Shown: in pieces, positions 12,236 through 22,684 of the stretch | How the letters are laid out: each line of letters starts with the position of its first letter | Position numbering within the stretch: position 1 is the stretch's first letter | NCBI GenBank assembly: GCA_948146395.1 | Contig: OX411543.1 | Span: 51,126,517 to 51,190,516, forward strand | DNA: 64,000 nt | Direction of reading: 5' to 3' | Source: Fragum whitleyi | Lineage: Eukaryota > Mollusca > Bivalvia > Cardiida > Cardiidae | The notes under the pieces: model-generated | What the model was told of the DNA's origin: nothing | Seen by the model: only the letters and a program-made list of their open reading frames with translations | The model's database searches: none | Program-made: the position numbers and the translations under genes

Positions 12236-12552
12236 ATGCTATATATTAATGTGAACAAAGGAACTGATACAGTGTATAGGCTCCCGGGTTCGATTTCCGA
12301 CGACGGTACTCATTCTTTCCGATTATTTGTCTCTCACCAATGGGTTGATAATCGTAGACCTATGTGCGATAGCTTCTGGAGGCAAGTAAAGGATGTGATG
12401 CTTGTACTGGTGAGAGAAATACCAGGAATTCATTGTTAGTGCTCCAGCCGCCGCGATATAACTGAAAAAATGTTGAAAGCGGCGTAAAACACCATTCAAC
12501 AGTGTATAGGCATAGACCGAGGAAATTTAAGTAAAAAAAAAAAAAAAAAAAC
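12236..12552 (+). mobile_element. SINE type 3 with poly-A tail, inside copy A
   Basis: Carries a box B-like CCCGGGTTCGATTTCC at about 12284, then a body with CTCTCACCAATGGGTTGATA, GATGTGATGCTTGTACTGGT, CGCCGCGATATAACTGAAAA and GGCGTAAAACACCATTCAAC, and ends in a run of about 18 A residues at 12534-12551. Copy C lacks the corresponding stretch. Relatives in reverse orientation lie at 21455-21655, 47255-47500 and, diverged, 51385-51650. Confidence 0.8.
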
Positions 12553-13889
12553 AAAAACGGGGGTTAACGGTACATTAATTTACTTATTAATACACGTTTT
12601 CTCCCTTTAACGCCCTGGTTTTGTCGGTTAACGTATGCCAATGATGACCCGAAAACGTACATTTAATGCAGTAATCGGAATTTAAACATATGCTTAAAAC
12701 TTTCCGAAAATTCCGAACTAAATGGTACGAGAGACATAAAAAACGGACGTTTTAAGGATCATTGCGTATTTTTTTGTAAGATATATAAATCTGATTTCTT
12801 AAAACTTTGAATCCGAGCGCGAACTTTGTGACAATTTGTTTGATACCAATCGCTATATAACATGATTAAATTTCATGGAATTATCGACGTTGAAAGAGCG
12901 ACAATAGTGACGTTGTTATAACAGGAACGCTAAACGTGCGAAGTATGATAATCATGGCAAACTATTGGCAGGTTCCGTAGAAATTTTTATCTCTTTTCAA
13001 ATTCGATTCTAAATAATGGTCATACAATTCTCTTGTACGCCTACTGTTGTAAGTAAAATTAATGTAGCTGACTGTCTAGTCACCGGAATTTTATAATAAA
13101 AGTAACCACGATGAGGTGAAACGTAACATAGACAACGGGCGTCGTGATATGACGAGAAAAGTCGCACCATGAAACCAGCACAAAATTCATATCGAAGGAG
13201 GTAAGGGAAGAAGAATAAGACACTCCACAACTTCAGAGCCAGGATACATAATCAGAGCCAATCCACATAATCGGAACCAAACTATTTTCTTTGATTTATC
13301 TCGTATTGTAGGCAAGTATATTGAGGTAGAGTATTGTGGTTGTTTTGTTAAACTCGTGCATACTGAAAACAATAGTATACGTTATTAATTTTGTCTAGAA
13401 TATTGCATTTTGGAGGTAAAAACCACGTGTTTTGATCTTCCTGGCTCAAGATTGCTCTGAGAAGAAATCATTTTTAACAGAAACCAACGAGCGATTTTAC
13501 AGTTCTTGAGTACGTTAACGTGGCAAAATGTATAACTGGTTGAATAGCATTCGACTTTTTAATGATTAATGAATAAAATCCGATATAAAAGAGGAAGTCC
13601 CGACACCTATCCCATTTTTCAGTCCAAAAATGAAATGTTTACATCTACATAATCGGAGACGCACATGGAGCGGAAGTTCCACATATGATTTTGAAAGCGG
13701 AGCCAGTGGCTCCGATTATGGACATCACCCCCCGTGTAAAGTACGCAACATAGGCAAATCGGGGCTTCCGCAGCTACGAATGGACGACACACAAGATACT
13801 GATATGTCCTTTAAAAGGGGGCATTTTTCACATAATCGGATGACATTTCCTAAAAAAATGAATAAAAGAATCCAATTATACAATTTAAC

Positions 13890-14350
13890 CTTAGAGCCCC
13901 AGTCTGCGCTTAGAGTAAAAAATCGCTCTTTCTTGAATATTCTTTGATTTTTTTTCTTGAATAAGTCTTATGAAAGATGAGTTACATTAAATTACAAATC
14001 AAACGGCGGCTTTTTGTGAAACGCATACTTTGCTGTATGTAAATGAGATTTTGGTCACGTGAAATACGCAAAAAGGTAGCTGTAGAGGAGAAGCATTAGA
14101 GGCTTAAATGTTGCGGATCATAGATAATCCTCTAGTTAGGCCTCTACTTAGATCATCGCGGCATAATCATTTGCATTACCGAAAATTGGAATGACAAATT
14201 AAAGCTTATCTTTTAAAACAAAAGTCTAGTTTTCGTCTACATAGTCGTATAAAACCACTGCCTTGCGTTTCGGAAATGTTCACGAACACAACAGGGGCTT
14301 TAAAACAATCATTATAGGTTACCCGACGTTTCATTTTCGGCCTAGTATAT
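13890..14350 (+). repeat. Direct duplication, unit 1
   Basis: About 460 bp (AGTCTGCGCTTAGAGTAAAA ... TTTCGGAAATGTTCACGAAC) matches 15798-16265 in the same orientation and with similar internal order: a CGTGAAACGCAT block, TTTTGGTCACGTGAAATACG, AATGTTGCGGATCAT, and GAAATGTTCAC. The two units have diverged by substitutions and small indels. No coding frame is evident. Confidence 0.85.
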
Positions 14351-14355
14351 ACGAA

Positions 14356-14460
14356 GAAACTACTGCTGTGGTCATTCATGGTTCTTATACGTGCTCGGTG
14401 TAAAGTACCGTCACGCGGGACCTCGGTTTAACGTCTCATACGAGAGACAATTGTTTAGAA
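14356..14460 (-). mobile_element. SINE type 1 fragment
   Basis: ACTACTGCTGTGGTCATTCA ... CTCGGTTTAACGTCTCATAC ... GAGACAATTG matches the middle of the SINE at 35030-35335 (about 35125-35230). The tRNA-like head is missing; a TTTTATTGCC stretch (AATAAAA on the minus strand) follows at about 14480. Confidence 0.7.
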
Positions 14461-14515
14461 GTTACAGAACAGAACAAACATTTTATTGCCATTGGGCAGG
14501 TACAGTAGTACAAAG

Positions 14516-15774
14516 ACGTAACGGCAAAAGTTGCCGGTCACGTCAAAATAGGCGATACGTAAACATTTGAAATAATTATAGTCGCTACTAATATGCATTC
14601 ACATATATAAATTTAGTATCAAATTAAAGATCTTTGAAAGTGGATTAGTCTTATTTATCTGAAATTAATTTTTCGCCAAAGAAAATTATTATAATAGCCA
14701 AAAGAACCAAAAATATACACCAGAAATGACGCCGTCAGATGTAACAAAAAACAATAGATCGTTTCACTAAATTGTAATATCTTAAAGAACAATGGCGCTA
14801 GAGGCAGGAAAATTTGCCATGTTGCGTGAATTACGCTAAATGGAATATTTTGTAAGTCTTACGCCTATTGGATGGTCCAAACAAAAGATGACAAACACAT
14901 TAGAAAAATGTCAGTAGCGTAAGATTGCTAAAAAACGTCGATTTTTCAATAGTCATTTTTTTCAAATGGTATCAATTCGGTTTTTCTTCGGACTAGATAA
15001 ATAAGAAATTATATTTGAAATACATCTGAACTGGAATTTATGAAATTATATTTATGTCGAAATACGGCTTGATCAAATGAGGTTATTAATGAGTTTTCTC
15101 AGTCTTAAAATTGTCCCACTTTGCGTAAAAACGTCATAAAAATGCCGGTGAAATTTTTAATGCACATTTGTTTTTACAAACATCAATATATTCTTAATTC
15201 AACTTCATATTCAAAATACGTCTAGAATATATTTTGCAAATATAAAAACATTCGCCAATATCTCTTTAACTAACGGAAATATAGATCGTAAAGCTCGTCT
15301 TAAAATTGTCCCACTAACGCGTTTTTTCGACGTTTGAACGCCAGGTCAATATATAAATATTGTCTAAAATAGTTCTCGTTCACAGAACCAGTCAAAATCT
15401 TGTGTAAAAGTTCAATTTCCATTCATTCAACCTTAATAAATTTTCACACCGTTGTTTGTTTGGAAACTTTTATGGTTTTAATTTGAATCAAATTCAGTTT
15501 CGTTTCGGTTCGGATTTTGCTTTCAATAGTTTCCGTCGTACTGCTCTCGCAAATTGATTGTATATTAAAGATGATACAAATCATATTTCTGTAAAATGTA
15601 GTCATTTTTACTTTGACTAGATTGCATATTATTGTATATTTTACAAATGAGTGACTGAATATAAACCATTTTCGTCGCTTTTCGTCGTATTTTACTTGGA
15701 AATCGTCAATTTTACGTTATATATAAACGGACGTCATTTGTTACAGTAGTGACCGTCAACTTTTGCCGTTACGT
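14516..15774. mobile_element. 1.26-kb TIR element with CAAAG target duplication
   Basis: ACGTAACGGCAAAAGTTGCC at the left end and its inverse (AACTTTTGCCGTTACGT) at the right end are flanked by identical CAAAG at 14511-14515 and 15775-15779. The right half resembles part of the interior of the large CAC-ended elements (for example TGCTCTCGC, ACGGACGTCATTTGT and TTGTCCCACTNACGCG, compare 29030-29450), so the two families share sequence. No coding frame is visible. Confidence 0.8.
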
Positions 15775-15797
15775 CAAAGTCTTGTGAAAGTCCAAGT

Positions 15798-16265
15798 CTG
15801 AGTTTAGAGTAAAAAAAATCTCCTGCGTTGATATTCTTTGAACATTTTTTTCTTGATTTGGTCTTATATAAGGTCAGTTACATAAAAATACAAATCAATC
15901 GACAAACGGTAGCTTTTTCGTGAAACGCATGATTTGTCGTATAATGTAAATATGTAAATGACATTTTGGTCACGTGAAATACGCCCACGTGCAGAAGCGG
16001 CAAAAAATCGATATTCAAAATGGTGACCGAAATGTTGCGGGTCATAAATATTCATCAAGTTAGGCCTATATTTAGATCATCTCGTCGTAATCATTTCCAT
16101 CACCGAATATTGGAATGACAAGTTCAAGCTTTTCTTTGAGAATAAAAGTATAGTCCTTGTATACATAGTCGTCTAAGATCATTGTCTTGTGTTTCAGAAA
16201 TGTTCACAAACAAAGACGAGGGCTTTAACATAGAAATATAACTTATATAGGTCACGCATAGGATA
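15798..16265 (+). repeat. Direct duplication, unit 2
   Basis: Second copy of 13890-14350, 1.9 kb downstream. It keeps the order of blocks, including TTTTGGTCACGTGAAATACG at about 15964 and GAAATGTTCACAAACAAAG at about 16197. Between the units lie the SINE fragment and the CAAAG-flanked element. Confidence 0.85.
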
Positions 16266-16580
16266 GAAAAGTAGTGCTGTGGTATATGGGAAATAGCGAG
16301 AGTCTACTTCCCATATACCGCGGATCGAGATTTTCTATCTGACTTAGACCTCGCTTTTCTAACATTGTTTGTATTTTCCCAAAAACATTTCTCACACTGA
16401 AAAAAGGTCAATTTTGCTGTAGCATTATAGTAATTATGTGTAATTACGCTGAAATATCTCACTTTTGTATACCTGGTACAGTGTAAAAGTGCCCAGTGTA
16501 AAAGCATGTAAGATCGCGGACGTAAACAACGATCAAAAGAAAGTACATTTTCAATCGCAAAGATACAGGCTTCGTAGATA

Positions 16581-16914
16581 CCCAAACCACAAGGGGCCTT
16601 CACTTTTACTAGACTAACGCCTTTTTATTTTATAACCATTTTTATTTATTTATTCGTCTTGTTTTTTATTTTTATTATTCTTTTCTTACTGGTACATACA
16701 ATTCAAAACTTCTAACCGGTCACTTTGATTTACGAGTTTTTTTGAAATGTTCAAAAATGATAACCGATAGAAATAGTTTGAATTCTGAAAAAAAAAAGAA
16801 ATCACGATGACAAAGGACAATAACCATGACACCTATCAGTAAAAAGCTGTCACAGGTATTCCTTCCCTTTAATGTATGAAATAATGATAATTATAAATAA
16901 TAATAATAATAATG

Positions 16915-16948
<34 letters not shown>

Positions 16949-17262
16949 TGCTCAAAGGACACAGTTTCCAATGTAATTGTAAACGAAACCTCAGATTCTG
17001 TACGTTACTGTAACACTAGACAAAGAGCACAAAGCTGAGCTACCAATTCACGGTAAATGTCTTATTTGAAAATAAAATTGGGGTTTTCTTGCCATTTGAA
17101 AAATATAGTCAAAATCAAAACAGCGGTTAGAAATTTTGAATTGTACGTACCAGTAAGAAAAGAATAATAAAGATACGTAACAATGCGAAAAATTAAATAA
17201 AAAATAGTTATAAAATAAAAAGGCGTTAGTCTAGTAAAAGTGAAGGCTTCCTGTGGTTAGGG
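16581..17262. mobile_element. Foldback element with about 190-bp inverted arms
   Basis: CCCAAACCACAAGGGGCCTT at the left and its diverged inverse at the right (AAGGCTTCCTGTGGTTAGGG) begin arms that pair through TTTTACTAGACTAACGCCTT, ATTATTCTTTTCTTACTGGT and AATTCAAAA..TCTAACCG. The loop holds an (AAT)n tract. The minus-strand 99-codon frame at 16304-16603 overlaps this arm and is not supported as a gene. Confidence 0.8.
16896..16949. repeat. (AAT)n microsatellite
   Basis: Trinucleotide run interrupted by single GAT units, in the loop of the foldback element. Confidence 0.9.
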
Positions 17263-17691
17263 TTGTTCTCGTCAGTAAAAGCGAGGTAAAAATATAGGAA
17301 AAAATTTTAAAAAAAATAAAAAAGAGGGTCTTTTAAATGTGAAAACCTCCCCTTGGTTAGAACAGAACAACATAAGAATCGTTTTACTAGACGTGTACAT
17401 AGTACATAGTCACAATTTCAATACATAATACATTTCAATTTTCAAGCACGCAAGTAATAAAAACGACAATTGGGTGATTTGCTTCTAGCGCTTTCCCATG
17501 ACCTATGAGACACAACATTTTACTAGATAAACTCTCAGAGAGACAACCGGTAGTGTTTTCATTATACAGGTTGGTAAATTGAAGCAGAGGAAAAACACTT
17601 TATTATACTGCAAAGAAATTGTAGCATTTTTATTGGCTAAAAGCTGACATGACAAACATATGGCGCACTAAATGGGTCGAAAGCCATTTGG

Positions 17692-17850
17692 TAGACGTGC
17701 ACGTCTAAATTTGGACGTGCACCCCTATTTTTTAGGGGTGCACGTCCAAAATATGAGGGTCGACCCCTATAATTTACGGGCGCATCCATATAATTATACG
17801 ATCACCGAATAAATGGGGGTGCACCCTTAAAATTTCATGAAAACCCTATT
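17692..17850 (+). repeat. Palindrome array, left (GACGTGCACC)
   Basis: Several hairpins built from GGACGTGCACCCC. The best is 17710-17727 pairing perfectly with 17733-17750 (18-bp arms, 5-nt loop). Further units (GGGTCGACCCC, GGGCGCATCC, GGGGGTGCACCC) follow and lead into ATTAACCAATCAAA at about 17857. The mirror-image array is at 26255-26445. Confidence 0.85.
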
Positions 17851-17899
17851 AACCAATCAAATGCGAGCTTACAATGGATCTCTAATACCATATTTGGAA

Positions 17900-18830
17900 T
17901 ATTAAGTGCGGGGTATGTCCGTAGTAACATCCGTCGTCAATGAATACATGTCTGCCTATACATGTGCTATATTTGCACATGGTTGTTTCTACTTGTCTTT
18001 CTGAGTACTATTTAATCAACCAAAGACAATTTCTCTCACAATATTAGAGTTTTATCTATTTATATACTGTGTGATAGTCTAAATCGATTGTCATTGTCTG
18101 CTATCAAAACTTGATCGAAATCTGAGCACTTCGTACCCAAATTTTTTCGTACCCTATTTTGACAGCTTTAGCCTAATGAATTTATCATGATATTTTTAAC
18201 GTAATCACTCTGAACAGTTAGTGGGTATACTTAATTATGTCAGCTTACTCGATGCTTATAACTTGTTTAAAGCAGATTTTCCTTTCCAAATTAGATATAC
18301 TAGGTTGGTCTTTCTTGCAAATAAGGTGTAACAGACAGAACAGGCCCGTCCTTCTTCCACAACTGAGAAATATATGTTTTATAAATTTCCAGATAAGGGA
18401 TCCAAACCACAACTTTCTTGTCTAGGTCAGTCAATGAACTTGTATTATGAAATATGTCTATCTTTTACAAGGGACATGTTGGGAGCATTGTACAAATCTA
18501 GGACCAGTTTAATGATGGATAAAAGAGCAACATGTTTGTAGAATATCTTGGACCCAATTTTTTAAATATACAATATTCATATTTGACATGATGAAAGATC
18601 TCAATGACATAAATGTGATAGTACCAAGGTTATGTGGCAAGGTCAAAGTTCCTGACAATATGCTATTCCTGTTTCTGAAACGTATTTTATTTTAGTATCA
18701 ATTGGAGAGCTTTTCACAAATAAAGCCTATCACAAATAAAGCCTTTATATAACAGAAAGGAGACTGTCACAACAGAAATTAGTCATGGTAAGTGTTTTTT
18801 CTATTGAACATTCTGTAAAACCATTTTTAT
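17900..18830. other. Tract without recognised gene
   Basis: Sequence is AT-rich. A 62-codon frame at 18237-18425 has no recognisable domain. I searched the minus strand of this stretch by eye for later exons of the integrase-like gene and found none. Confidence 0.5.
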
Positions 18831-18837
18831 ATATATA

Positions 18838-19140
18838 CAGTAAAACTTGTAATAGCTGTCTACGAATGGGACCACCAAAAAACAATAGTTGAATAAAATG
18901 TTTACAAATTCAATTGATTGCAAAATTCTCAATAATCCTACGCTGTTAAAACTGAAAATAGAATCATCTTATTGAGACAATTCTGATGAGTTGTAACAAC
19001 ATAGGATTCATTTACAATAATTCTATATAAATGATATCTCCTTTTTTCAGATATTTCGTTTTTGAAAAGGGGATTTTGAAAACGGTCGCTCAATGAAAAT
19101 GGTCACTTAATAGACGTGGTAGCTTAAGCAAGATTGACTG
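18838..19140. mobile_element. MITE with ACAGTAAAACTTG ends (TA site)
   Basis: TACAGTAAAACTTGTAATAG at the left and, inverted, TACAGTCAATCTTGCTTAAG at the right, both flanked by TA. The interior keeps ATGGTCACTTAATAGACGTG. A relative lies at 45931-46168. Confidence 0.75.
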
Positions 19141-19796
19141 TATATACATAATATTTCCTTCAATTCAGAAGTTAAAAAATGATAATATTGCTTTTACTTA
19201 TTACACTCTCAAACAATTTAAATTTAGTTTTCATCATTTAATTGTCTCTTTATGCCACAGTAATGTTTAATTTCATTTTCAATCTTGAGGTAATGTGTTT
19301 AATGTAGTAAGATTTATTCTTGTAACCTGTATATTTAAAACTGTTCTTACTAACAAGATTACTTAATATAGATTATATCACAATTGTCTAAGCATGACAG
19401 GAAAAATGACTATCAAATTAACTTAAGGGCCCAGGTTTCAAAAATCAATATTAACCTTAGAGGCATCGAGATTTTCCCCAAAAATCTAGGGGCCCAGCCA
19501 AAATTCTAGGGGCCATGGGCGACTGGGCCCTTGCTTGTCTTTTTCCTTGCATGACAAACTCTTTTCTCAGAATTTTTTTCTTCTTTCCTTTGGTACATTT
19601 CAAACATTTTCTTTGTGTAAGGTTGTTGAATGAAGCGTTTTTAATCTATTCATTTAGGTGTGCAAGCCTAGCCAAAGTTACCAGATTATGTCAACAGACA
19701 TGGCAGTTTTCAGGTAAATCTTGTTATCTAGGAAATTGTCACTGTCTTTTTAGCCTAATATGAGAGATCTTGATGAAATTTGTCAAGTCCAAACGT

Positions 19797-20245
19797 TACA
19801 ATTTGAACATTTAGACTAAACCCCATATTTTGTTAAATTTCCATTTGGTCTAAAAGTTCATTTACTTGGTTTGCTGAATAATTCTGCTTTATTTAAATTG
19901 TATATTTATAAATTTTCTCATATTATCACAAAAAGAAGAGTTAAACTATAAATAAATGTTTTAATTAAAAAAAGGAAAGGATTTCAATAATACTTTAAAC
20001 TGATTTTCTCATATTCATTTTTTGAAATTAGAAATATCTGTTGTTTTTTTTTTGTTTTTTTAAACATTTGAAAATAATATAAACTTTTAATCCTTTGAAA
20101 GGAAATCAGTCAAAATCATAAATTGATGTTATTCCTTTATCCAAAAAGTCTTAGACCAAATAGGAATTTTTTGTTTAGACAAACATTTTTAAAGTGTAGA
20201 CGAAATGGGATTAGACAAAGTGGGAATAAACCTCTTAGATTTTTT
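19797..20245. repeat. Foldback with GTCTAA motifs
   Basis: TTAGACTAAACCCCATATTT...ATTTGGTCTAA at the left is repeated inverted at the right (TTAGACCAAATAGG, TAGACGAAATGGGATTAGAC). The arms are short and imperfect with about 300 bp between. Probably a decayed non-autonomous element. Confidence 0.45.
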
Positions 20246-20384
20246 CCAAAATTAATGCTTGAGCTTAATTGTGGGTGTTGTCCAGTCATCTAAAAAGGTT
20301 TCATAAGACAAAATATAAAACAAATATCTTCTCTGAAATGATTTTTTTATCATGCAAATTATTGATGTCAGTCAACAAAGGGCA

Positions 20385-21035
20385 ATAACTTGCAAAATAT
20401 AATGAGTAAAGGAATGGTTCTTGTGCACTTCACTTCACTCAATAAGATCTATCCACCTGTAGTGATGGGCAGATTAATCCATTATAATCGATAACCAGTT
20501 GGTTTGGGCTTTTGATTGTGACAATCGACTAAGAAATTTCATCATGGATAAATCAGTTCCTAACAAATAAATGAAAGCCATTATATATTGTTTTCGAAAC
20601 CGACATCAGATTGATGGCTCAGAGTGAAACAGTTGTAACAGCCTATATGTTTATAGGCAGTTATAAAGGTTTCATGCTGATCCATGAAGTTAGTAGAAAA
20701 ATCTGCAGAAAGAGTCTTATGGTCATTAGTTTAACTAAACGTTCACATTCTATTCTTCTAAGGATAATACTGGGAGTGCTGTATTAGTTTCTAAGAAAAC
20801 CTATCATTAGTTGATTTACTCTTCCAACTAAAAACCAATTATTGATAGTGATTTGAAACTGATTGCCCAACACTATTCACCTGTGGAAGTTTCATGATTC
20901 TAGCTTGCATACTTTTTGAGATATGCTCAGGACAAAAAACGGTCTACGGACGGACCGACTGACCAACTGACGGACCAACCTACAAGTGCAAAGCAATTAT
21001 ATTCCCTCTTCCTCAAAGTGGGGTATTATAAGCAC
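20385..21035 (+). repeat. Dispersed repeat with GGACGGACC motif, interrupted
   Basis: GGGCAATAACTTGCAAAATA ... TGTGCACTTCACTTCACTCA ... TGGAAGTTTCATGATTC ... GGACGGACCGACTGACCAAC ... AAGTGCAAAGCAATTATATT. A second copy lies at 56680-56850. I recognise this as a repeat type common in bivalve genomes. An element is inserted in this copy at 20461-20876. Confidence 0.65.
20461..20876. mobile_element. hAT-like MITE nested in repeat
   Basis: AGTGATGGGCAGATTAATCC at the left, and TGATTGCCCAACACTAT at the right. Direct repeats CCACCTGT (20453-20460) and TCACCTGT (20877-20884) are an 8-bp target duplication with one mismatch. The 8-bp duplication and GATGGGCA-like ends fit the hAT superfamily. No transposase frame. 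Confidence 0.75.
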
Positions 21036-21454
21036 CTATATGAAGAATTTGGATTATGAAACAATATTATTATGAGGATATTATTGGATATCCCTTTCTT
21101 TTGTAATCCTAGAGCAGACATCTTTCATAATAATAAGATAAAACCAAATTGCTTTTGTAGACATAGTTAATGCAAAATGTCAAAGATTTTTAGTATAACA
21201 ATTAAACTGAATTTAAGTTTTTGAATTTATCAGATATAGAAAAAGGTCATTCCAATGATTATACATTATCTTGAGGTTCATTGACTTGAGAAATATATTG
21301 TCTATTATAAAGGGGTGTCTGATTACAGTGAAGCTCGACCATTCCAAGTGCTGGATAGTATAGATCTAGTAAATCATTGTTGATATAAGGAAATATTTCA
21401 TTAAATGAAAAGAATTATATGAGTGACAAATCTTGTCTAGGGGCTGATTTGATT

Positions 21455-21655
21455 GTTAGTTTTACGCCATTTTCAACAATGTTTCAGTTATATCACAGCG
21501 GCTGGAGCATCTACCAATGAATTCCTGTTATTTCTCTCACCAGTACTCATATCACATCCGTCCCTAGCCTCCAGCTGCTATGTCACATAGGTCTATGATT
21601 ATCCACCCATTGGTGAGAGACAAATTATAGTAGTAAAGGATGAGTGCCACTGTCA
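21455..21655 (-). mobile_element. SINE type 3, reverse copy
   Basis: GTTTTACGCCATTTTCAACA, TTATATCACAGCGGCTGGAG, TCTCTCACCAGTACTCATAT and CACCCATTGGTGAGAGACAA are the reverse complement of the body of the SINE at 12236-12552. The tRNA-like head end is weak. Confidence 0.75.
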
Positions 21656-21734
21656 AGGAGGTTGATATGATGGTCACAGAAGAATGTGCAAAGTTTCAAA
21701 GCAATAGCTATAGTAGGAACAAGGATATATCGCA

Positions 21735-22110
21735 GGATCTCAACAGTTAGACATGACAAGAAGACCATTGGCCCTTAAGCGCTCACCTGACTGACACACA
21801 TAGTTGACAAAGGTGGCAAAGTGTCAACACTACTTATTTGAAATTCATTACAGGCTTAACAAAAATCAAAGATATTAAAAAGACAAACATTAGAGTCAAA
21901 TATGTTTCCTCTTAAGTACTAAAAAAATTGAAGTTTGAATGTGTCCTAGTTTTTGATTCTCTTTCAATAAGATTTCAAGATCAACATTCTGACAAAGTTG
22001 CAGAATTTTCAATCCAAGAGTGCACACAAGGATTTTCTTAAATTTGACCCTTTGACCTCATTTTTTACCTCACTTGACCCAATTCAAACTTGACCTAAGT
22101 TAGATAGTCT
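21735..22110. repeat. GCTCACCTGA-type dispersed repeat, copy 1
   Basis: GACAAGAAGACCATTGGCCC then AAGCGCTCACCTGACTGACA, followed by TTTGACCTC and CACTTGACCCAATTCAAACT. The second copy at 23715-24000 ends in the inverse CAGGTGAGCTTA. It resembles a repeat widespread in molluscs (recollection). Confidence 0.55.
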
Positions 22111-22395
22111 GAAAAGAGTCACAGAAGCAGGTGTAAAATTTCAGAGCAAAAGCTATACATGTAGTTGAAACTGATATCTATGAATAGTCCAGCTAAAGTA
22201 GTGTATTGGAATATTTTACATATTGCATCAAGGAATTATTCTTACAATCAAGTCTGATACTCAAATGAATAAATTTTGGGGTTTCATTGAAAATGATCAT
22301 AGACAAAGCATTTTTATGATGTCACTGTACTTCCAAATAATAGATGTTGTTTGTCTGACAAATATGCCAATGGGCTTGTATTCCATCATATTTAC

Positions 22396-22684
22396 CTTAT
22401 GAGCTTATGGTTTCCATCAATATGCCACAGCGCATTTGGACCAGACACACTATAAACCCGTCTATGGATAGATTTACACCATCTTCTCGCAACTGCAGAC
22501 TCGTCAACTCGTATAAGTGCATCTGCCACTCTCTGCCTCTGAACTTTAATCCCTCTAGAAGTCAAAATACCCTGTACCATTCTTTGTCCAAGGTTTTCGT
22601 TGTCAGCTGTGATCTCGGATACCATTACATCCAGGTCTGTGTCTGGAATCTGAGTACTGTCCTCTAATACTCAACCCAAAATGC
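22396..22684 (-). CDS. Integrase-like gene, exon 3 (start of DDE core; frameshifted)
   Basis: Acceptor TTCTTCTTCCAG precedes base 22684 and donor AAG|GTAAAT follows 22396. Joined in phase to exon 2 it reads RHFGLSIRGQYS, and then the frame is lost. One frame over, it continues PDTDLDVMVSEITADNE...LGQRMVQGIL and ends with VYSVSGPNALWHIDGNHKLI. A 2-nt loss near 22650 restores both frame and exit phase. The WHIDGNHK segment is the hallmark start of the integrase-core (rve-type) region in a family of animal proteins with an upstream helix-turn-helix, and its Asp is the expected first catalytic residue. The rest of the core is not in this exon. Confidence 0.75.

Larger units (their letters stand above)
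8883..13736. mobile_element. Large CAC-ended TIR transposon, copy A (5-bp target duplication TAAAG)
   Basis: A 4.85-kb element bounded by TAAAG direct repeats at 8878-8882 and 13737-13741. The right end, read inward, is CACGGGGGGTGATGTCC; the left end is a variant (CACTGGGG...GGGGGTGATGTCC). Inverted termini run inward for roughly 0.65-0.75 kb through ATAATCGGAGCCACTGGCTC, the 'AGGAGGTTAGGGAAGAAGAA' block and a TTCGCACGTTWAGC block. The left terminus lacks about 110 bp present in the others (near 9278). Short frames shared with copy C (for example 9970-10164) show no domain, so it appears non-autonomous. The 5-bp duplication with CAC...GTG ends fits the Transib/RAG-like superfamily; that assignment is inference. 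Confidence 0.85.

Noticed and set aside
16304..16603. 99-codon minus-strand frame
   Set aside because: Overlaps the arm of a foldback element; no motif and no splice sites seen.
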